Shown piece by piece: positions 17,679 through 27,520 of a stretch of DNA of 64,000 nt. The notes beneath the pieces are model-generated. The model did no database searches. It was given only the letters and a program-made list of their open reading frames with translations, and had not been told where the DNA came from. The stretch covers positions 20,577-84,576 of the forward strand of contig LTDK01000102.1 in NCBI GenBank assembly GCA_001642415.1, in the 5' to 3' direction. Position 1 is the first letter of the stretch. Every line of letters begins with the position of its first letter. Source of the DNA: Nematocida ironsii (lineage: Eukaryota > Microsporidia). A program made the translations under genes and the position numbers.

Positions 17679-18075
17679 ATATATCATATTCCTTATCTGA
17701 TGATTTTATTACTATCTTACCATCTGGCATCCTTATTTCTTTAATACCGAATGGGAATGTTCTTTCTATTTGACCATTTTCAAATTCGTATGTTATTATT
17801 GACGTATTAATATCGTATAAGTACTTATACTTCTTCTGCTTATGTATTACGTATACGGATCCATCTGATAGGGTGTACTTTACTTTATTACCCTTTACTT
17901 CTTCTTTACTTTTTACTTTTTTCTTACTGAGTACTTCTTCATATTCTGTGTTTAGTCTTTTTAGTCTGTCAATCTCCTCTTTTAAGATATCTGTTACTCT
18001 GACTTCTTTTTCTTCTTTTATTTTCCTTATTAGTCTGTCTATAACTGACAGTCTTTCCTTTAATATACTGTCCAT
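17674..18075 (-). CDS. Small coiled-coil protein with a Tcp10/CPAP G-box-like tail
   Basis: A 133-residue protein. Residues 1-55 are a charged helix, probably a coiled coil (KEEIDRLKRLNTEYEEVL). Residues 60-133 form a run of short beta strands with the rhythm of the Tcp10 C-terminal (G-box) domain: YTLSDGSVYVI, then YEFENGQIERTFPFG and KEIRMPDGKIVI, each a hydrophobic strand followed by a D/N-G turn and F-P or M-P. In animals this domain belongs to CPAP/CENPJ and binds STIL at the centriole. Microsporidia have spindle plaques, not centrioles, so any role would be different. The match is by pattern only and a chance beta-repeat is possible. Its start is 33 bases from that of CCT3 on the other strand, implying a shared promoter. 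Confidence 0.5.
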   Translation of the reverse strand: MDSILKERLSVIDRLIRKIKEEKEVRVTDILKEEIDRLKRLNTEYEEVLSKKKVKSKEEVKGNKVKYTLSDGSVYVIHKQKKYKYLYDINTSIITYEFENGQIERTFPFGIKEIRMPDGKIVIKSSDKEYDIL

Positions 18076-18108
18076 TCTTTTTATTTAGAAGTAAAAGTTT
18101 TAATAATT

Positions 18109-19653
18109 ATGAACAGAAAGGTAGGGACTGTTACAGTGTTAAAGAAGGAGGAGATGCACTCAGTGCAACAAGAGAATATTAAAGCATCAATATTCCTGTC
18201 TAATTTAATAAGGAGTTGTATAGGGCCACGTGCCATGATTAAGATGATACTTACGAGGATAGGGACTATTGAGCTGACGAATGATGGAAACAGTATATTA
18301 AGAGAAATAGAAATATCTCATCCTGTGATAAAATCATTAATTGAGTTATCAAGGACTCAGAATGAGGAGGTTGGTGATGGGACTACTTCAGTTGTTGTTC
18401 TATCCGCTGAGATACTTAAGAACATGGAGGGATTATTACGCGAGGAGTACCATCCAGTATTTTTATGCAATGTTTTAAAGAAAATATTAGACATTCTTCT
18501 GGTTAAGCTCAAGAAGTATTCAATTGACATCAGGAACAAGGAGGAGATGGTTAAGAAGATTGTTAATTGCGGGTTAGGCACTAAAATTGCCAAGTACATA
18601 TCTGACTTAGACTTAGAGTCAATTGCCATTCAGAGTGTTAATATGATTAAAGAGAAGAACAATGAAGTAAACACCAAGAACATAAGGATTGAGAAAGTCC
18701 CTGGTGGTAAATTATCTGAGAGTATGGTATTTGATGGGATAATTGTCCAGAAGAGTTTATTAGACTACACCATGCGCAGTAAAATTGAGAATGCCAAAAT
18801 TCTTTTAATTGACTTCCCATTAGAGTACAGAAAAGGAGAAAATCAGATGAGCATAGAAATGCACAACAGTGAAGTATTTGGCCGTGCACTAGAAGTAGAG
18901 GAAGAGCAGATTGAGCGCATGGTCAATCTTCTTGCAATTTGCAAGCCAGATGTAGTTGTATCTGAGAAGGGAATCTCTGACTATGCGATTGCACTATTTA
19001 AGAAGCACGGCATATCTGCGATCAGAAGAATTAAGAAATCAGAAAATCAAAGAATCGCACTTGCCACAGGTGCTTTAATTGTATCTCGTGCAGAAGATGC
19101 AACTCCACAAGCACTCGGAACTGCTGGTGTATTTGAAGTGTCCAGAATCGGCGATGAGGAGTACTGTAAGTTCATCAAGTGCAAATCCCCCAAGGCATGT
19201 TCTGTTCTTCTAAGGGGTCCATCCAAGGACATTATTAATGAATTAGAAAGGAACATGCAGGATGCACTAGCCATAGCCAGGAATGCGTACTGCTCTAATT
19301 CAGCTGTGCTTGGTGCAGGATCAATTGAAATGGCTTTAGCACACGAACTTGAGACTGTACAAGGCCTGTCCGATAAAGAGAAAAGGGTGTACATGGCAGT
19401 TGCTGAAGCACTTCATGCAATCCCTGCCTGTCTCATTGCAAACAGTGGCAATACCAAGCCATTAGTAAAACTACTTGAACTAAAAGCACTGCACAGTAAA
19501 AAGAAGCACACGTACGGTGTAGATGGCAATACTGGTGAGATAATTCCAACTGAGGTATACGAGTCAATCCTGGTTAAGGAGCAAAGTTTAAAGTCTGCCA
19601 TTGAAGGTGCCATTATCATCCTACGGGTAGATGGAATTGTAAAGCAGGAATGA
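18109..19653 (+). CDS. CCT3: T-complex chaperonin subunit gamma
   Basis: A 514-residue group II chaperonin subunit. It has the family ATP-site motifs TNDGNSILRE (57-66) and VGDGTTSVVV (88-97). Gamma-specific wording follows: the SRTQNEEVGDGT context, EKVPGGKLSESMVFDGI, a substrate-side segment with EYRKGENQMSIEM, LLRGPSKDIINELERNMQDA, and WGVNGETG-type YGVDGNTGEI near the end. All point to CCT3. The TRiC ring folds actin, tubulin and WD40 proteins in the cytosol. It is slightly shorter than the human subunit (545), mainly because the C-terminal tail is missing. The start is the first ATG, 33 bases from the divergent G-box-like gene. Confidence 0.95.
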   Translation: MNRKVGTVTVLKKEEMHSVQQENIKASIFLSNLIRSCIGPRAMIKMILTRIGTIELTNDGNSILREIEISHPVIKSLIELSRTQNEEVGDGTTSVVVLSAEILKNMEGLLREEYHPVFLCNVLKKILDILLVKLKKYSIDIRNKEEMVKKIVNCGLGTKIAKYISDLDLESIAIQSVNMIKEKNNEVNTKNIRIEKVPGGKLSESMVFDGIIVQKSLLDYTMRSKIENAKILLIDFPLEYRKGENQMSIEMHNSEVFGRALEVEEEQIERMVNLLAICKPDVVVSEKGISDYAIALFKKHGISAIRRIKKSENQRIALATGALIVSRAEDATPQALGTAGVFEVSRIGDEEYCKFIKCKSPKACSVLLRGPSKDIINELERNMQDALAIARNAYCSNSAVLGAGSIEMALAHELETVQGLSDKEKRVYMAVAEALHAIPACLIANSGNTKPLVKLLELKALHSKKKHTYGVDGNTGEIIPTEVYESILVKEQSLKSAIEGAIIILRVDGIVKQE

Positions 19654-19708
19654 TTTTATTTCTGTATTACTAATAATAATTAAAGGAATTCCTTCTATGA
19701 TATTTTTA

Positions 19709-19726
19709 GGGTTAATTCGGGTTATT
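19709..19726 (-). promoter_or_regulatory. Paired TAACCC motif, copy 6
   Basis: On the minus strand AATAACCCGAATTAACCC, with the 10-base period. It lies 56 bases past the CCT3 stop, in the space before NF-YB. Confidence 0.5.
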
Positions 19727-19912
19727 TAATATTTAAGCATTAAATGAGTACTACTTTATTATTAAAGATGTACACTTTTTATATTTTATTTAAATAAAAA
19801 AATGAAAAAAGTAAAAAAAAGGAATTTCTGAATATTTCTGAATATTTCTGGTTACCAAGGTGTAATAACAAACAAATACATTCACTTTAAATAGAATAAC
19901 ACCAGAACTTGT

Positions 19913-20266
19913 ATGAAACAGAGTGACCGACTCCTACCAGTAGCGAACGTAGCCGGGATAATGAAGAAAACCATCCCAAAGAAAGCCAAAATATCCAGGG
20001 ATGCCAAGGAGATGATGCAGCGTGCAGCATCTGAGTTTATTGCATTTATTACGTGCAAAGCCCAGGACTTATGCAAATTGGAGAAGAGGAAGACTTTAAC
20101 AGGAGATGACCTTGTACTAGCAGTTGAGCATTTAGGTATGCCCTTACACGCTGATGCTGGCAGGAGAGTATTATACAGGCTAAGAGAAGGCCATCAGCAT
20201 GACCAAGATATTTACATTCAAGATGCAGGGTCATCCATTCACTGGAAACCTTATCAGCAAGAATAA
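19913..20266 (+). CDS. HAP3: CCAAT-binding factor subunit NF-YB/HAP3
   Basis: A 117-residue histone-fold protein that follows the NF-YB core closely: DRLLPVANVAGIMKKTIP, then AKISRDAKEMMQ, SEFIAFIT, EKRKTLTGDDLVLAVEHLG. NF-YB pairs with NF-YC, and the dimer recruits NF-YA to bind CCAAT boxes. The N-terminal LPxANVxxIM motif and the EKRKT loop separate it from NC2-beta and DPB4. There is almost nothing outside the core, the reduction expected in a compact genome. The partner subunits are not in this window. Upstream, near 19825-19852, TGAATATTTC repeats two to three times in tandem. Confidence 0.9.
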   Translation: MKQSDRLLPVANVAGIMKKTIPKKAKISRDAKEMMQRAASEFIAFITCKAQDLCKLEKRKTLTGDDLVLAVEHLGMPLHADAGRRVLYRLREGHQHDQDIYIQDAGSSIHWKPYQQE

Positions 20267-20347
20267 ATTTTATTTCTACAATAAATAACTAATAATTAAA
20301 CATATAAATTTATAAATAACCGTTATTTATAATAATTTATTATTTCC

Positions 20348-21724
20348 TTATTTAGTAAGTGCACCGAATTCTTTATTCCACTCTTCATAAAAAACGAGTT
20401 CTTTTGTTGAAACACTTTTCCGAATGTGTTTCATAGCAGAAATAAAATCTTTCATAAGAATCCCACGGAGTGTTTGCATGTTCTCTAATTCTGTGATTTC
20501 TCTGACGGGTTCCATGGCTGCCTCTCTACACAGGTTGTATATGTCAGACCCAGAATATCCTTCTAATTTCTCAGATAATTCATTTATTTCCGTATCTGAG
20601 AGTGTACAAATATCCTTGGCTATCTTCTTGACCATCTCCTTTCTACCTTCTTTATCCGGGAGTGGTACGTAAAGTCTCTTTACAAACCTTCTTCTGGCTG
20701 CTTCATCTATTTCCTGTGGCCTATTAGTAGCACCAATCACTAGCACATTATCTTTACTCTGCTTGGCTCCATCCATTTGTACGAGGAATTCTGTTTTTAT
20801 TCTTCGTGTACTTTCATTCTCTCCTTCTGTTCTTTGCATGAGGAGAGAGTCAATTTCATCAATGAATACAACAGAAGGTGCCATTTCAGTTGCAACAGAG
20901 AAGAGTGCACGCACCATTTTCTCACCTTCACCTACCCATTTTGATGTGAGTGTAGATGCACTAATTGAAAAGAATGTCGACTGTGACTGACTTGCAATAC
21001 ATTTACCTATCATTGTCTTACCTGTCCCTGGTGGTCCAAATAAGAGGAGTGCTTTAGGTGGTCCTCTTAACCCTTTGAAAATATCCGGTCGTATCATGGG
21101 CCACACTACAATTTCTTTAATTGCTGTTTTTATATGTGGTAGTCCTGCAATATCTGTCCAGTCCACTTTATCCCTCGGTGATAACACTTCATTCCTTATT
21201 ATCTCTAAGAATTTCTTATCCAAATTCGTTGCTTTATCTAATTCTTCTTCCTTTTCCGTTGTTTTTGTCTTTTTAGGCAACTTATCACTTATTTCAGGTG
21301 GTAAAAGATCTTTAGCAGTTGAAAATGACGAATTCTCCATGGGTGGATTCCTGTTTGGTTTACCACTTACGCTCTCATTGGATATTCTATTATTCATAAG
21401 TGTACAATTAGCACACTTTACAGGACTATTCGTACTTTTTATAGTACTTGGACTTATCCTATTTTGTACACTAAGGTTTACTTCAAATGTATTAACAAGG
21501 TCTTCTACCTCACTTATTGTAAGAATTGGGTGTAAATCAGTATAATCATGTATAAATGGAGTATTTTCTGGTATTCCCACGAGTTCATCAAGGTATAATG
21601 AGCAGTCATTCAGAAGTAATTTCTTCTCATTCTCATTTAAGTACTTCCTGTGGTTATACGGTGATTTATACTGTGAGTCACTTTCTTCCAAGAGTCTTTG
21701 CTGTGTAAAGAAATTCTTCTGCAT
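20348..21724 (-). CDS. FIGNL1: Meiotic-clade AAA ATPase, fidgetin-like 1 (FIGNL1/SAP1 type)
   Basis: A 458-residue protein with a poorly conserved N-terminal half (about 1-175) and one AAA domain. Walker A is GPPGTGKT at 230-237. Nearby, [34 protein letters not shown], the FIDEIDSLL Walker B and [16 protein letters not shown] match FIGNL1 almost word for word. A Vps4-type C-terminal helix follows. FIGNL1 remodels RAD51 filaments in recombination and belongs to the microtubule-severing clade. The start chosen is ATG 21724; an ATG at 21763 in the same frame would overlap the divergent neighbour, which begins at 21739. That leaves only 14 bases between the two start codons. Confidence 0.88.
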   Translation of the reverse strand: MQKNFFTQQRLLEESDSQYKSPYNHRKYLNENEKKLLLNDCSLYLDELVGIPENTPFIHDYTDLHPILTISEVEDLVNTFEVNLSVQNRISPSTIKSTNSPVKCANCTLMNNRISNESVSGKPNRNPPMENSSFSTAKDLLPPEISDKLPKKTKTTEKEEELDKATNLDKKFLEIIRNEVLSPRDKVDWTDIAGLPHIKTAIKEIVVWPMIRPDIFKGLRGPPKALLLFGPPGTGKTMIGKCIASQSQSTFFSISASTLTSKWVGEGEKMVRALFSVATEMAPSVVFIDEIDSLLMQRTEGENESTRRIKTEFLVQMDGAKQSKDNVLVIGATNRPQEIDEAARRRFVKRLYVPLPDKEGRKEMVKKIAKDICTLSDTEINELSEKLEGYSGSDIYNLCREAAMEPVREITELENMQTLRGILMKDFISAMKHIRKSVSTKELVFYEEWNKEFGALTK

Positions 21725-21738
21725 TAAATTTTTAGAAT

Positions 21739-22392
21739 ATGGCAGAATATAACAGCAGTACATCAAAGGGATTTATTGAGTATACGAAGAAGGAGGCACT
21801 TAATAGGTATTATATTATATGGAATCAGTTATATAATACATTAAGCACTGAGGAGTCAATTACTCTTATTAAGAACAAATTAAGTTCAAAAAAAGGGGGA
21901 GAAATCGTGTTAGACACTTGTTCTGAAGTAATTGAGGATGTTGACAAAGGGAATGATTCATTTATTGGGTTATGCGATTTAAACATGGACAGTTTATTAA
22001 CGATTCCATCTTCAGATGTTGAAATCAACGACACGGTTAAAATAACTGGGAATATTTCAAAGGGAAGTATAAAAATAACAGAAAATAAAAACCCAACAGA
22101 AAATAAAAATCATAAAAAGCGGATTAGTAAATTAGTGGTGGATGAGAGTGATTTAGAGGAAGTATCTGATAATTCTGATAATTCTGATGATGGGAGTGAG
22201 TATGCCATATCTGGTGATGAGTTAAGTGATGATTTCAGTGAGATATCCAGTAAGTACAAGGAGAGTGAAGATATTTTGTATAAATTAGAAGAATCTATTA
22301 GTAAAGAAGAAGAGCCAGAGGAAGTCCTTGGAGTTGATTTTAACCCCAATGGAATAAAAAGGGTTAAGTTACATAAGAAATTTAATCAATAA
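21739..22392 (+). CDS. Acidic protein of unknown function
   Basis: A 217-residue protein that I do not recognise. Residues 1-50 look like two helices ([19 protein letters not shown]). The middle is polar and Asn/Lys-rich. About 130-195 is strongly acidic and Ser/Asp-rich, with [16 protein letters not shown] runs. The end is basic ([13 protein letters not shown]). An acidic stretch followed by a short basic tail is common in nuclear, chromatin or ribosome-assembly factors, but this is only a compositional hint. It shares a 14-base start-to-start space with FIGNL1. Confidence 0.6.
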   Translation: MAEYNSSTSKGFIEYTKKEALNRYYIIWNQLYNTLSTEESITLIKNKLSSKKGGEIVLDTCSEVIEDVDKGNDSFIGLCDLNMDSLLTIPSSDVEINDTVKITGNISKGSIKITENKNPTENKNHKKRISKLVVDESDLEEVSDNSDNSDDGSEYAISGDELSDDFSEISSKYKESEDILYKLEESISKEEEPEEVLGVDFNPNGIKRVKLHKKFNQ

Positions 22393-22476
22393 ATCTGTTA
22401 TTTTTATGATTATTTTATTTCTGGTTATAATATTATACTCACTTTAAATTTACTTATTCAGTAATTACCGTTATTT

Positions 22477-25400
22477 TTATAGGTCGTATATAGATACTTG
22501 TACGATTTTTGGTACTCCTACAATATCTCGTTCTAATCTGTAGAAATATTCAGTACATTCTGTTGCAAGTAATTCCCTAACAAAATCTTCATCATGTGTA
22601 ATTACAAGCAGTTGAAATCCTCCCTCTGCTTTTCTTGCCTGTATAATAGAAGAGAGTGCTTTAGCTAGTCCAGATATATTTGCACTGTCTAAATTAGTCG
22701 TCGGTTCATCTAATGAAAGAAATCCACAGTTTAAACTGAATGCTTCAGCAAGTGCTAGTCTTATAACTATCGATGCTAAAACCTTCTGTCCCGCACTGAC
22801 TCTTCCCCTCATATCTATCTCAATCCCATTCTTTACCATAACAAGACTGTACGTTTTATCTAAATGTGATACAATTTTAATCTCATCTATATCCGTACCT
22901 TTATATGCCAATCCCCATATCTCCTTAATTATAGCATTAACTTCTGCTAGTTTCTCTGAGTGGTACCTAACAATAGCTGCCTGTACACTTTTTATATACT
23001 TCTCTAAATCAGAAATACTTTCTTTAAGTACTTTTATCATGATATATGCTGATAATTCATCAGACTCAGCTGTACAATGTATTTTTACATCTGATTCATC
23101 CTCTTCCTTCTGTTTTTCTAAGTTATACTCTTCTCCTACACACTCTGAAATTATCTTCTGCTCTTTCATAATACACTCTTCTAATTTCTCTATTTCTTCC
23201 TGTATGTGATTAAGTGTGTCCTGTGTAGAAATACATTCCTTCACTTTTTCTGATAAAATTGCTGCCCTTATAGAATCTTTAATAAGCTGTTTCTGCGTAT
23301 GAATAGCCATTACAGCAGTAATCCTATTATTAATAATATTCCTCTTCTCTTCTACTTCTATTAGTTCCTGTTTAAGTGAATTTTCTGTATTTTTATGATT
23401 TTCTGTATATTTTTTTTTTGACAGAATTTCAATTTTTGTGAATATTTCACAGAATCTTTCCTTTATGGAATTTATTATCATAAGATTATTATTTGGAATT
23501 TTAATGTCCTTTAATAATTCTTTTGTTTTATAATATATTCTTTCATTCTCTGTGATTTTTCTTGTTAATTCTGTCTTTTCTTGTAGTAAAATAGTAATTT
23601 TTGACTTTTCTGATTCTAGCAGAGAATATTCCTTCTCTAATGAAACTGATTCTTTTTTATATTTACTCCTTTGCTCAATTCGATTTTCTATTTCTTTAAT
23701 TCTTGTGCGTAATTCATTCTTTCTATTTTCAAATTCAATGTACTTCTCTTGTTCTTTCTGTTCTAATTTTTCTATTCTCTGTAATTCTTCTAATTTCTCT
23801 TTATACTTCTCACTGATTGTACCGTATGAATCACTGATTAAGTTGATTTTATTCTCTCTACTTTTAAGAATTTCTATTTCTTCATATTTATTCTTTATGG
23901 ATTTAATTGACCTTAGCTGCTTATTCAATGTATCCAGTAGAATAATCCATTCTTCAACTGTATGAGTATCTTCTACTTCATCTTCTGCTTTTATATTTTC
24001 AAGTATAAATAGAGATGATAAATTATTCAGAAGAATTCTTATTTTAGCTTGTTCCTGCTTAAATTTAGTATTCTCTTTCTCTATGGTTAATTCTTCTTTA
24101 AGCTCTTCTTTCTTATTTTTTATGCACTCTAAAATATTCTTTATTTTCTGTACGTGTCCTTTAGAAATTCCCGTACTAATAAAGGATTTACAGAATGGGC
24201 AGCCATCTTCTGCTCTACTAAGGAATTCTTCATATATTTTCTCAGATGCTGATATACTTCCCCATTCTTCGTATAATTCGTACAGGACATCTTGAAATTC
24301 TGTGTGTAAATTTATACTGCACCCTTCTTTTATTTTCTGGAGTACTTCTGAGCGTGTGATTATACTTCCATTAGATATAAGCTCACCTGAAATTCTATCA
24401 ATGAGTATTTTGGACTGTTCTACTTTTGCTTGTTGTAATAATTTATTTGCCATGTGCTTTGACTCAGATACCATTTTATTGTGTATGTACTTCTGCTGGT
24501 TCGTTTGGATTTCTTTTATTTTTGTGTCAAGCACTGTGATTTTCTTAATTAGAGCATCTTCACATTCAATAATCCCTGGTAGTCCTGAACTTAATTTTAT
24601 TTCAGATGGGTATGGAAGGAATTCTAGTTCTTTCTCTTTTCTTTTGATTTCTTCTATTAAGAATTCTTTCTCTTTCCTTTTTTCTGTTTCTTTCATGCAT
24701 ATTTCTAATTTCTGCTGTAACTCTTCAATCTCCATGAACACTTTATTTTTGTTATATTCTGTCTTAGTATAATTACTGTTAATTATATTCTCACTTTCTT
24801 GTATCTCAGATATAAATGATGTATCTTGTTCATTTACATCTACGTCTAAAATACTTCGTATCTCATTAGACCTAATAATAATACTTCTCTGTTTCTCTTT
24901 AAGAATTCCTATTTCTTCTGTAACTGTTCTTACTGTTATATCTTTCTCTTGAATTCTTCTGTCTAATATTTCTTCAAGTTTTTCAATCCATACTCTTACA
25001 CTTTCCATTTGACAAACCTCATGGTCTACTAATGCTTCTGCCTCTATGGGTGTATCAAGTAAGACATGGTTTATATTGAACTCTTTGGTTTCTTTATGTA
25101 AGTTTTCTATTTGTTCAGTAATCAAGGAAATAGTCCTATCCGTGGATAAATCCTTATCTGTACTCTTTATTTCTATTATTATATCAGATATAACCGTGCA
25201 TGCTTTATCTAAATATTCTCTATTATTTTGAACCTTCTCTAAAATAAGTCCTAAATTCTTCTTCTTCTCCCCATTAAGATTTTCTATTTCTACTCTGCTT
25301 TCTTCAATTGTCACCTTCAAATCCTCAAATTTCCTTATTTTTTCAACTATTTCATTCATTTCAATTTCTAAAATACTCGCTTCATGCCTTAATTCCTCTG

Positions 25401-26313
25401 CATCCTCTACACACGTATTCGGCAGAATACTTTGTAATTCCACCACACTCCCAGATAATAATTCTTTTGTGGATAATCCTGCTAGTTCTGATTCTGCTTT
25501 CTCTTTCTCTCTTACCTCTGAAAGTGCATTCTCGTACTTTTTCTGACTCTCCTTCAAATCAATCTGGAATTTCCTTATTCTTTCATTTGATACTTGTGAT
25601 AATTTCCGTACAACCAATAATCTCTCCGTAATCCGTGCTATTCTTTGTTCTATTATATGCTTATGCTGTGTTTTCTGCTGTAAATTCTCATATTTACACT
25701 CTAATACCTTTAATTCTCCTGTTTTCTCTTTTCTTAGTGCTGTCAGTGCATCAATCGCCTTAATAAATTTCATTGATGAGAATATTCCATCCATTTTCTT
25801 CTTTACCACAGAAGGATCCCCTAATGGCCATGTAGATTCTTCCTGATGTACAAATATTACATTCTCTAAAACAGAAGGAGTACTCCCCAGTAGAATAGGC
25901 ACTTCACAATCAACTTCTGATAATTTGTTACAAATCATCCTTTTACCACTCTCCGTCACTTGCCACAGTACACTTTCAACCGTCTTTGTTTCCCTTTTTG
26001 TTTTTCCAATAGTCTGTGACATACCCCGTACTACAATATACTCTTTACCCTCACATGACTTAAATTTCATCATTATTTGTGCTTTTGTCTCCCTCTCCTG
26101 TGATACTCTAGGATCATGTACAAATGCCCCATTCTTACTATTAGGTGGAAGTGCCCCAGTAGTTGCATATTTCAATGCCTCAACTATAGTTGTCTTACCA
26201 GTCCCATTATGCCCAACAATCAGTGTAAGTGGTGTCTGCATCTCAATCGCCGCCGGGTACTCCTCAGTAAATGACCTAATCCCTTTTATTTTCAATTTCC
26301 CAATGACTGACAT
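22477..26313 (-). CDS. RAD50: DNA double-strand-break repair ATPase RAD50
   Basis: A 1,278-residue SMC-like protein with the full RAD50 plan. The N-terminal ATPase half has Walker A GHNGTGKTT (from 34), and the protein starts with KLKIKGIRSF. Long coiled coils run on both sides of the zinc hook CPFC at 705-708. The C-terminal half has the signature SAGQKVLASIVIRLALAEAF and Walker B FLSLDEPTTNLD. RAD50 binds MRE11 and tethers broken ends through hook-to-hook dimers. Length is close to yeast (1,312), so there is little reduction here. CDK1 lies directly upstream on the same strand, 35 bases away. Confidence 0.96.
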   Translation of the reverse strand: MSVIGKLKIKGIRSFTEEYPAAIEMQTPLTLIVGHNGTGKTTIVEALKYATTGALPPNSKNGAFVHDPRVSQERETKAQIMMKFKSCEGKEYIVVRGMSQTIGKTKRETKTVESVLWQVTESGKRMICNKLSEVDCEVPILLGSTPSVLENVIFVHQEESTWPLGDPSVVKKKMDGIFSSMKFIKAIDALTALRKEKTGELKVLECKYENLQQKTQHKHIIEQRIARITERLLVVRKLSQVSNERIRKFQIDLKESQKKYENALSEVREKEKAESELAGLSTKELLSGSVVELQSILPNTCVEDAEELRHEASILEIEMNEIVEKIRKFEDLKVTIEESRVEIENLNGEKKKNLGLILEKVQNNREYLDKACTVISDIIIEIKSTDKDLSTDRTISLITEQIENLHKETKEFNINHVLLDTPIEAEALVDHEVCQMESVRVWIEKLEEILDRRIQEKDITVRTVTEEIGILKEKQRSIIIRSNEIRSILDVDVNEQDTSFISEIQESENIINSNYTKTEYNKNKVFMEIEELQQKLEICMKETEKRKEKEFLIEEIKRKEKELEFLPYPSEIKLSSGLPGIIECEDALIKKITVLDTKIKEIQTNQQKYIHNKMVSESKHMANKLLQQAKVEQSKILIDRISGELISNGSIITRSEVLQKIKEGCSINLHTEFQDVLYELYEEWGSISASEKIYEEFLSRAEDGCPFCKSFISTGISKGHVQKIKNILECIKNKKEELKEELTIEKENTKFKQEQAKIRILLNNLSSLFILENIKAEDEVEDTHTVEEWIILLDTLNKQLRSIKSIKNKYEEIEILKSRENKINLISDSYGTISEKYKEKLEELQRIEKLEQKEQEKYIEFENRKNELRTRIKEIENRIEQRSKYKKESVSLEKEYSLLESEKSKITILLQEKTELTRKITENERIYYKTKELLKDIKIPNNNLMIINSIKERFCEIFTKIEILSKKKYTENHKNTENSLKQELIEVEEKRNIINNRITAVMAIHTQKQLIKDSIRAAILSEKVKECISTQDTLNHIQEEIEKLEECIMKEQKIISECVGEEYNLEKQKEEDESDVKIHCTAESDELSAYIMIKVLKESISDLEKYIKSVQAAIVRYHSEKLAEVNAIIKEIWGLAYKGTDIDEIKIVSHLDKTYSLVMVKNGIEIDMRGRVSAGQKVLASIVIRLALAEAFSLNCGFLSLDEPTTNLDSANISGLAKALSSIIQARKAEGGFQLLVITHDEDFVRELLATECTEYFYRLERDIVGVPKIVQVSIYDL

Positions 26314-26348
26314 AATTTACTTTTTTAAATTTATTTCCGTTTATTAAT

Positions 26349-27212
26349 TTATGCTAAGAAATATTTATGTTCTAATAATGACTTAGCTGATGGCCTATTA
26401 ACAGGATTATACACAAGAATATCACTGACTAATTCTTGTTGGTCTTTATTCTCAATTCCCATCCCGATCGGTTTCCAAATTGGAAATTCCGGCTGGAAAT
26501 TCTTCAATGCAGTCACACCTGCCCATACACTTTCATTCGGTGTACCAAGCACTTGGAATATTTTATATATTTGGTCAATCTCTGAATCACCAGGGAATAA
26601 TGGCTTTAATAACATAAATTCAGATATAATACATCCGAGTGACCATACATCAACAGCTGTAGAGTAATGTTTAGCACCAAGCAATAATTCAGGTGCTCTG
26701 TACCATAATGTGACTACTTCATTAGTGAGTGTATGCAGTGGTATACCCACACTCCTTCCCATACCAAAATCAGCCAGTTTTAATTGGTTATTCTTTGTTA
26801 TAAGGATATTCTGTGGTTTTAAATCTCTGTGGAGTACTCCGACAGAGTGGCAGTAAGCCACTGCTGATGTCAATTGGTATGAGAATGCTTTAATTTGTTG
26901 GTTTGTGAGTGGTTTTCTTTCTCTTCTGAGTGTATCCAAGTATTTCTTTAAGTCTGTCTCAGCGTATTCAAAGACCAAGTATAATTTATTCTCTGTGTAT
27001 ACGACTTGGTACAATGCGATTATATTCGGGTGTTTAATATCCTTAAGCAAGGATATTTCACGGATTGTTGTTGCTGGGACACCTTCTCTGTCATCTGTTA
27101 ATCTGACTTTTTTTAGTGCTATTATTTTTCCTGTTGTTTTCTCTTTTGCTTTGTATACCACGCCGTATGTTCCCTCACCTATTTTCTCTATTTTTTGGAA
27201 AGTCTCTGTCAT
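26349..27212 (-). CDS. CDK1: Cyclin-dependent kinase, CDK1/CDC28 type
   Basis: A 287-residue minimal kinase. It has the inhibitory T15-Y16 pair in GEGTYGVVY, lysine 34 in ALKKVRL, the cyclin-contact helix as PATTIRE (46-52, PSTAIRE in most CDK1), HRDLKPQN with D130, DFG at 148-150, and a T-loop threonine near 163 in HTLTNEVVTLWYRAPE. The GDSEIDQIYKIFQVLGTPNE block is CDK1/2-type. DFGMGRS replaces the DFGLAR of most CDKs. The start is ATG 27212; an upstream TTG frame runs into the tRNA gene and is rejected. CDK1 drives mitotic entry; CHK1 of the same window acts above it. Confidence 0.93.
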   Translation of the reverse strand: MTETFQKIEKIGEGTYGVVYKAKEKTTGKIIALKKVRLTDDREGVPATTIREISLLKDIKHPNIIALYQVVYTENKLYLVFEYAETDLKKYLDTLRRERKPLTNQQIKAFSYQLTSAVAYCHSVGVLHRDLKPQNILITKNNQLKLADFGMGRSVGIPLHTLTNEVVTLWYRAPELLLGAKHYSTAVDVWSLGCIISEFMLLKPLFPGDSEIDQIYKIFQVLGTPNESVWAGVTALKNFQPEFPIWKPIGMGIENKDQQELVSDILVYNPVNRPSAKSLLEHKYFLA

Positions 27213-27249
27213 GGGCGATAAAATAATATGGAAATTATACAAAAAGTAC

Positions 27250-27322
27250 GCTTCCAGTCGGATTCGAACCAACGACCTTTCGGTTAACAGCCGAACGCGA
27301 TAACCAGCTACGCCATGGAAGC
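27250..27322 (-). tRNA. tRNA-Asn (GTT)
   Basis: A 73-base cloverleaf on the minus strand: acceptor GCTTCCA/TGGAAGC, anticodon stem TTCGG/CCGAA around CTGTTAA (anticodon GTT, codons AAC and AAU), and a T arm with GGTTCGAATCC as B box. No intron, no encoded CCA. It lies 37 bases upstream of the CDK1 ATG on the same strand, so the CDK1 promoter must overlap or abut a Pol III gene. Confidence 0.94.
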
Positions 27323-27389
27323 TTATACAAGTACATATTAATACAGTGAGGTATTTACTAGTATATTATATTATAACCTTAAATATCAT

Positions 27390-27520
27390 AAGTTATATTA
27401 TATATTATACAGTGTGTAATAAGTTATATTATATATTATACAGTGTGTTATAAGTTATAGTATATATTATACAGTGTGTTATAAGTTATATTATATATTA
27501 TACAGTGTATTATATTAGTA
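27390..27520. repeat. Tandem minisatellite, about 31-base unit, about four copies
   Basis: About four near-identical units, each containing AAGTTATATTATATATTATA followed by CAGTGTGT(A/T)AT. It occupies part of the 420-base space between tRNA-Asn and uL23 and is related to the larger TTATTACACA repeat family, here in the orientation GTGTAATAAG. The rest of the space (to 27742) is unordered AT-rich DNA with repeated ACTATGTGTTATAT pieces. Confidence 0.8.
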
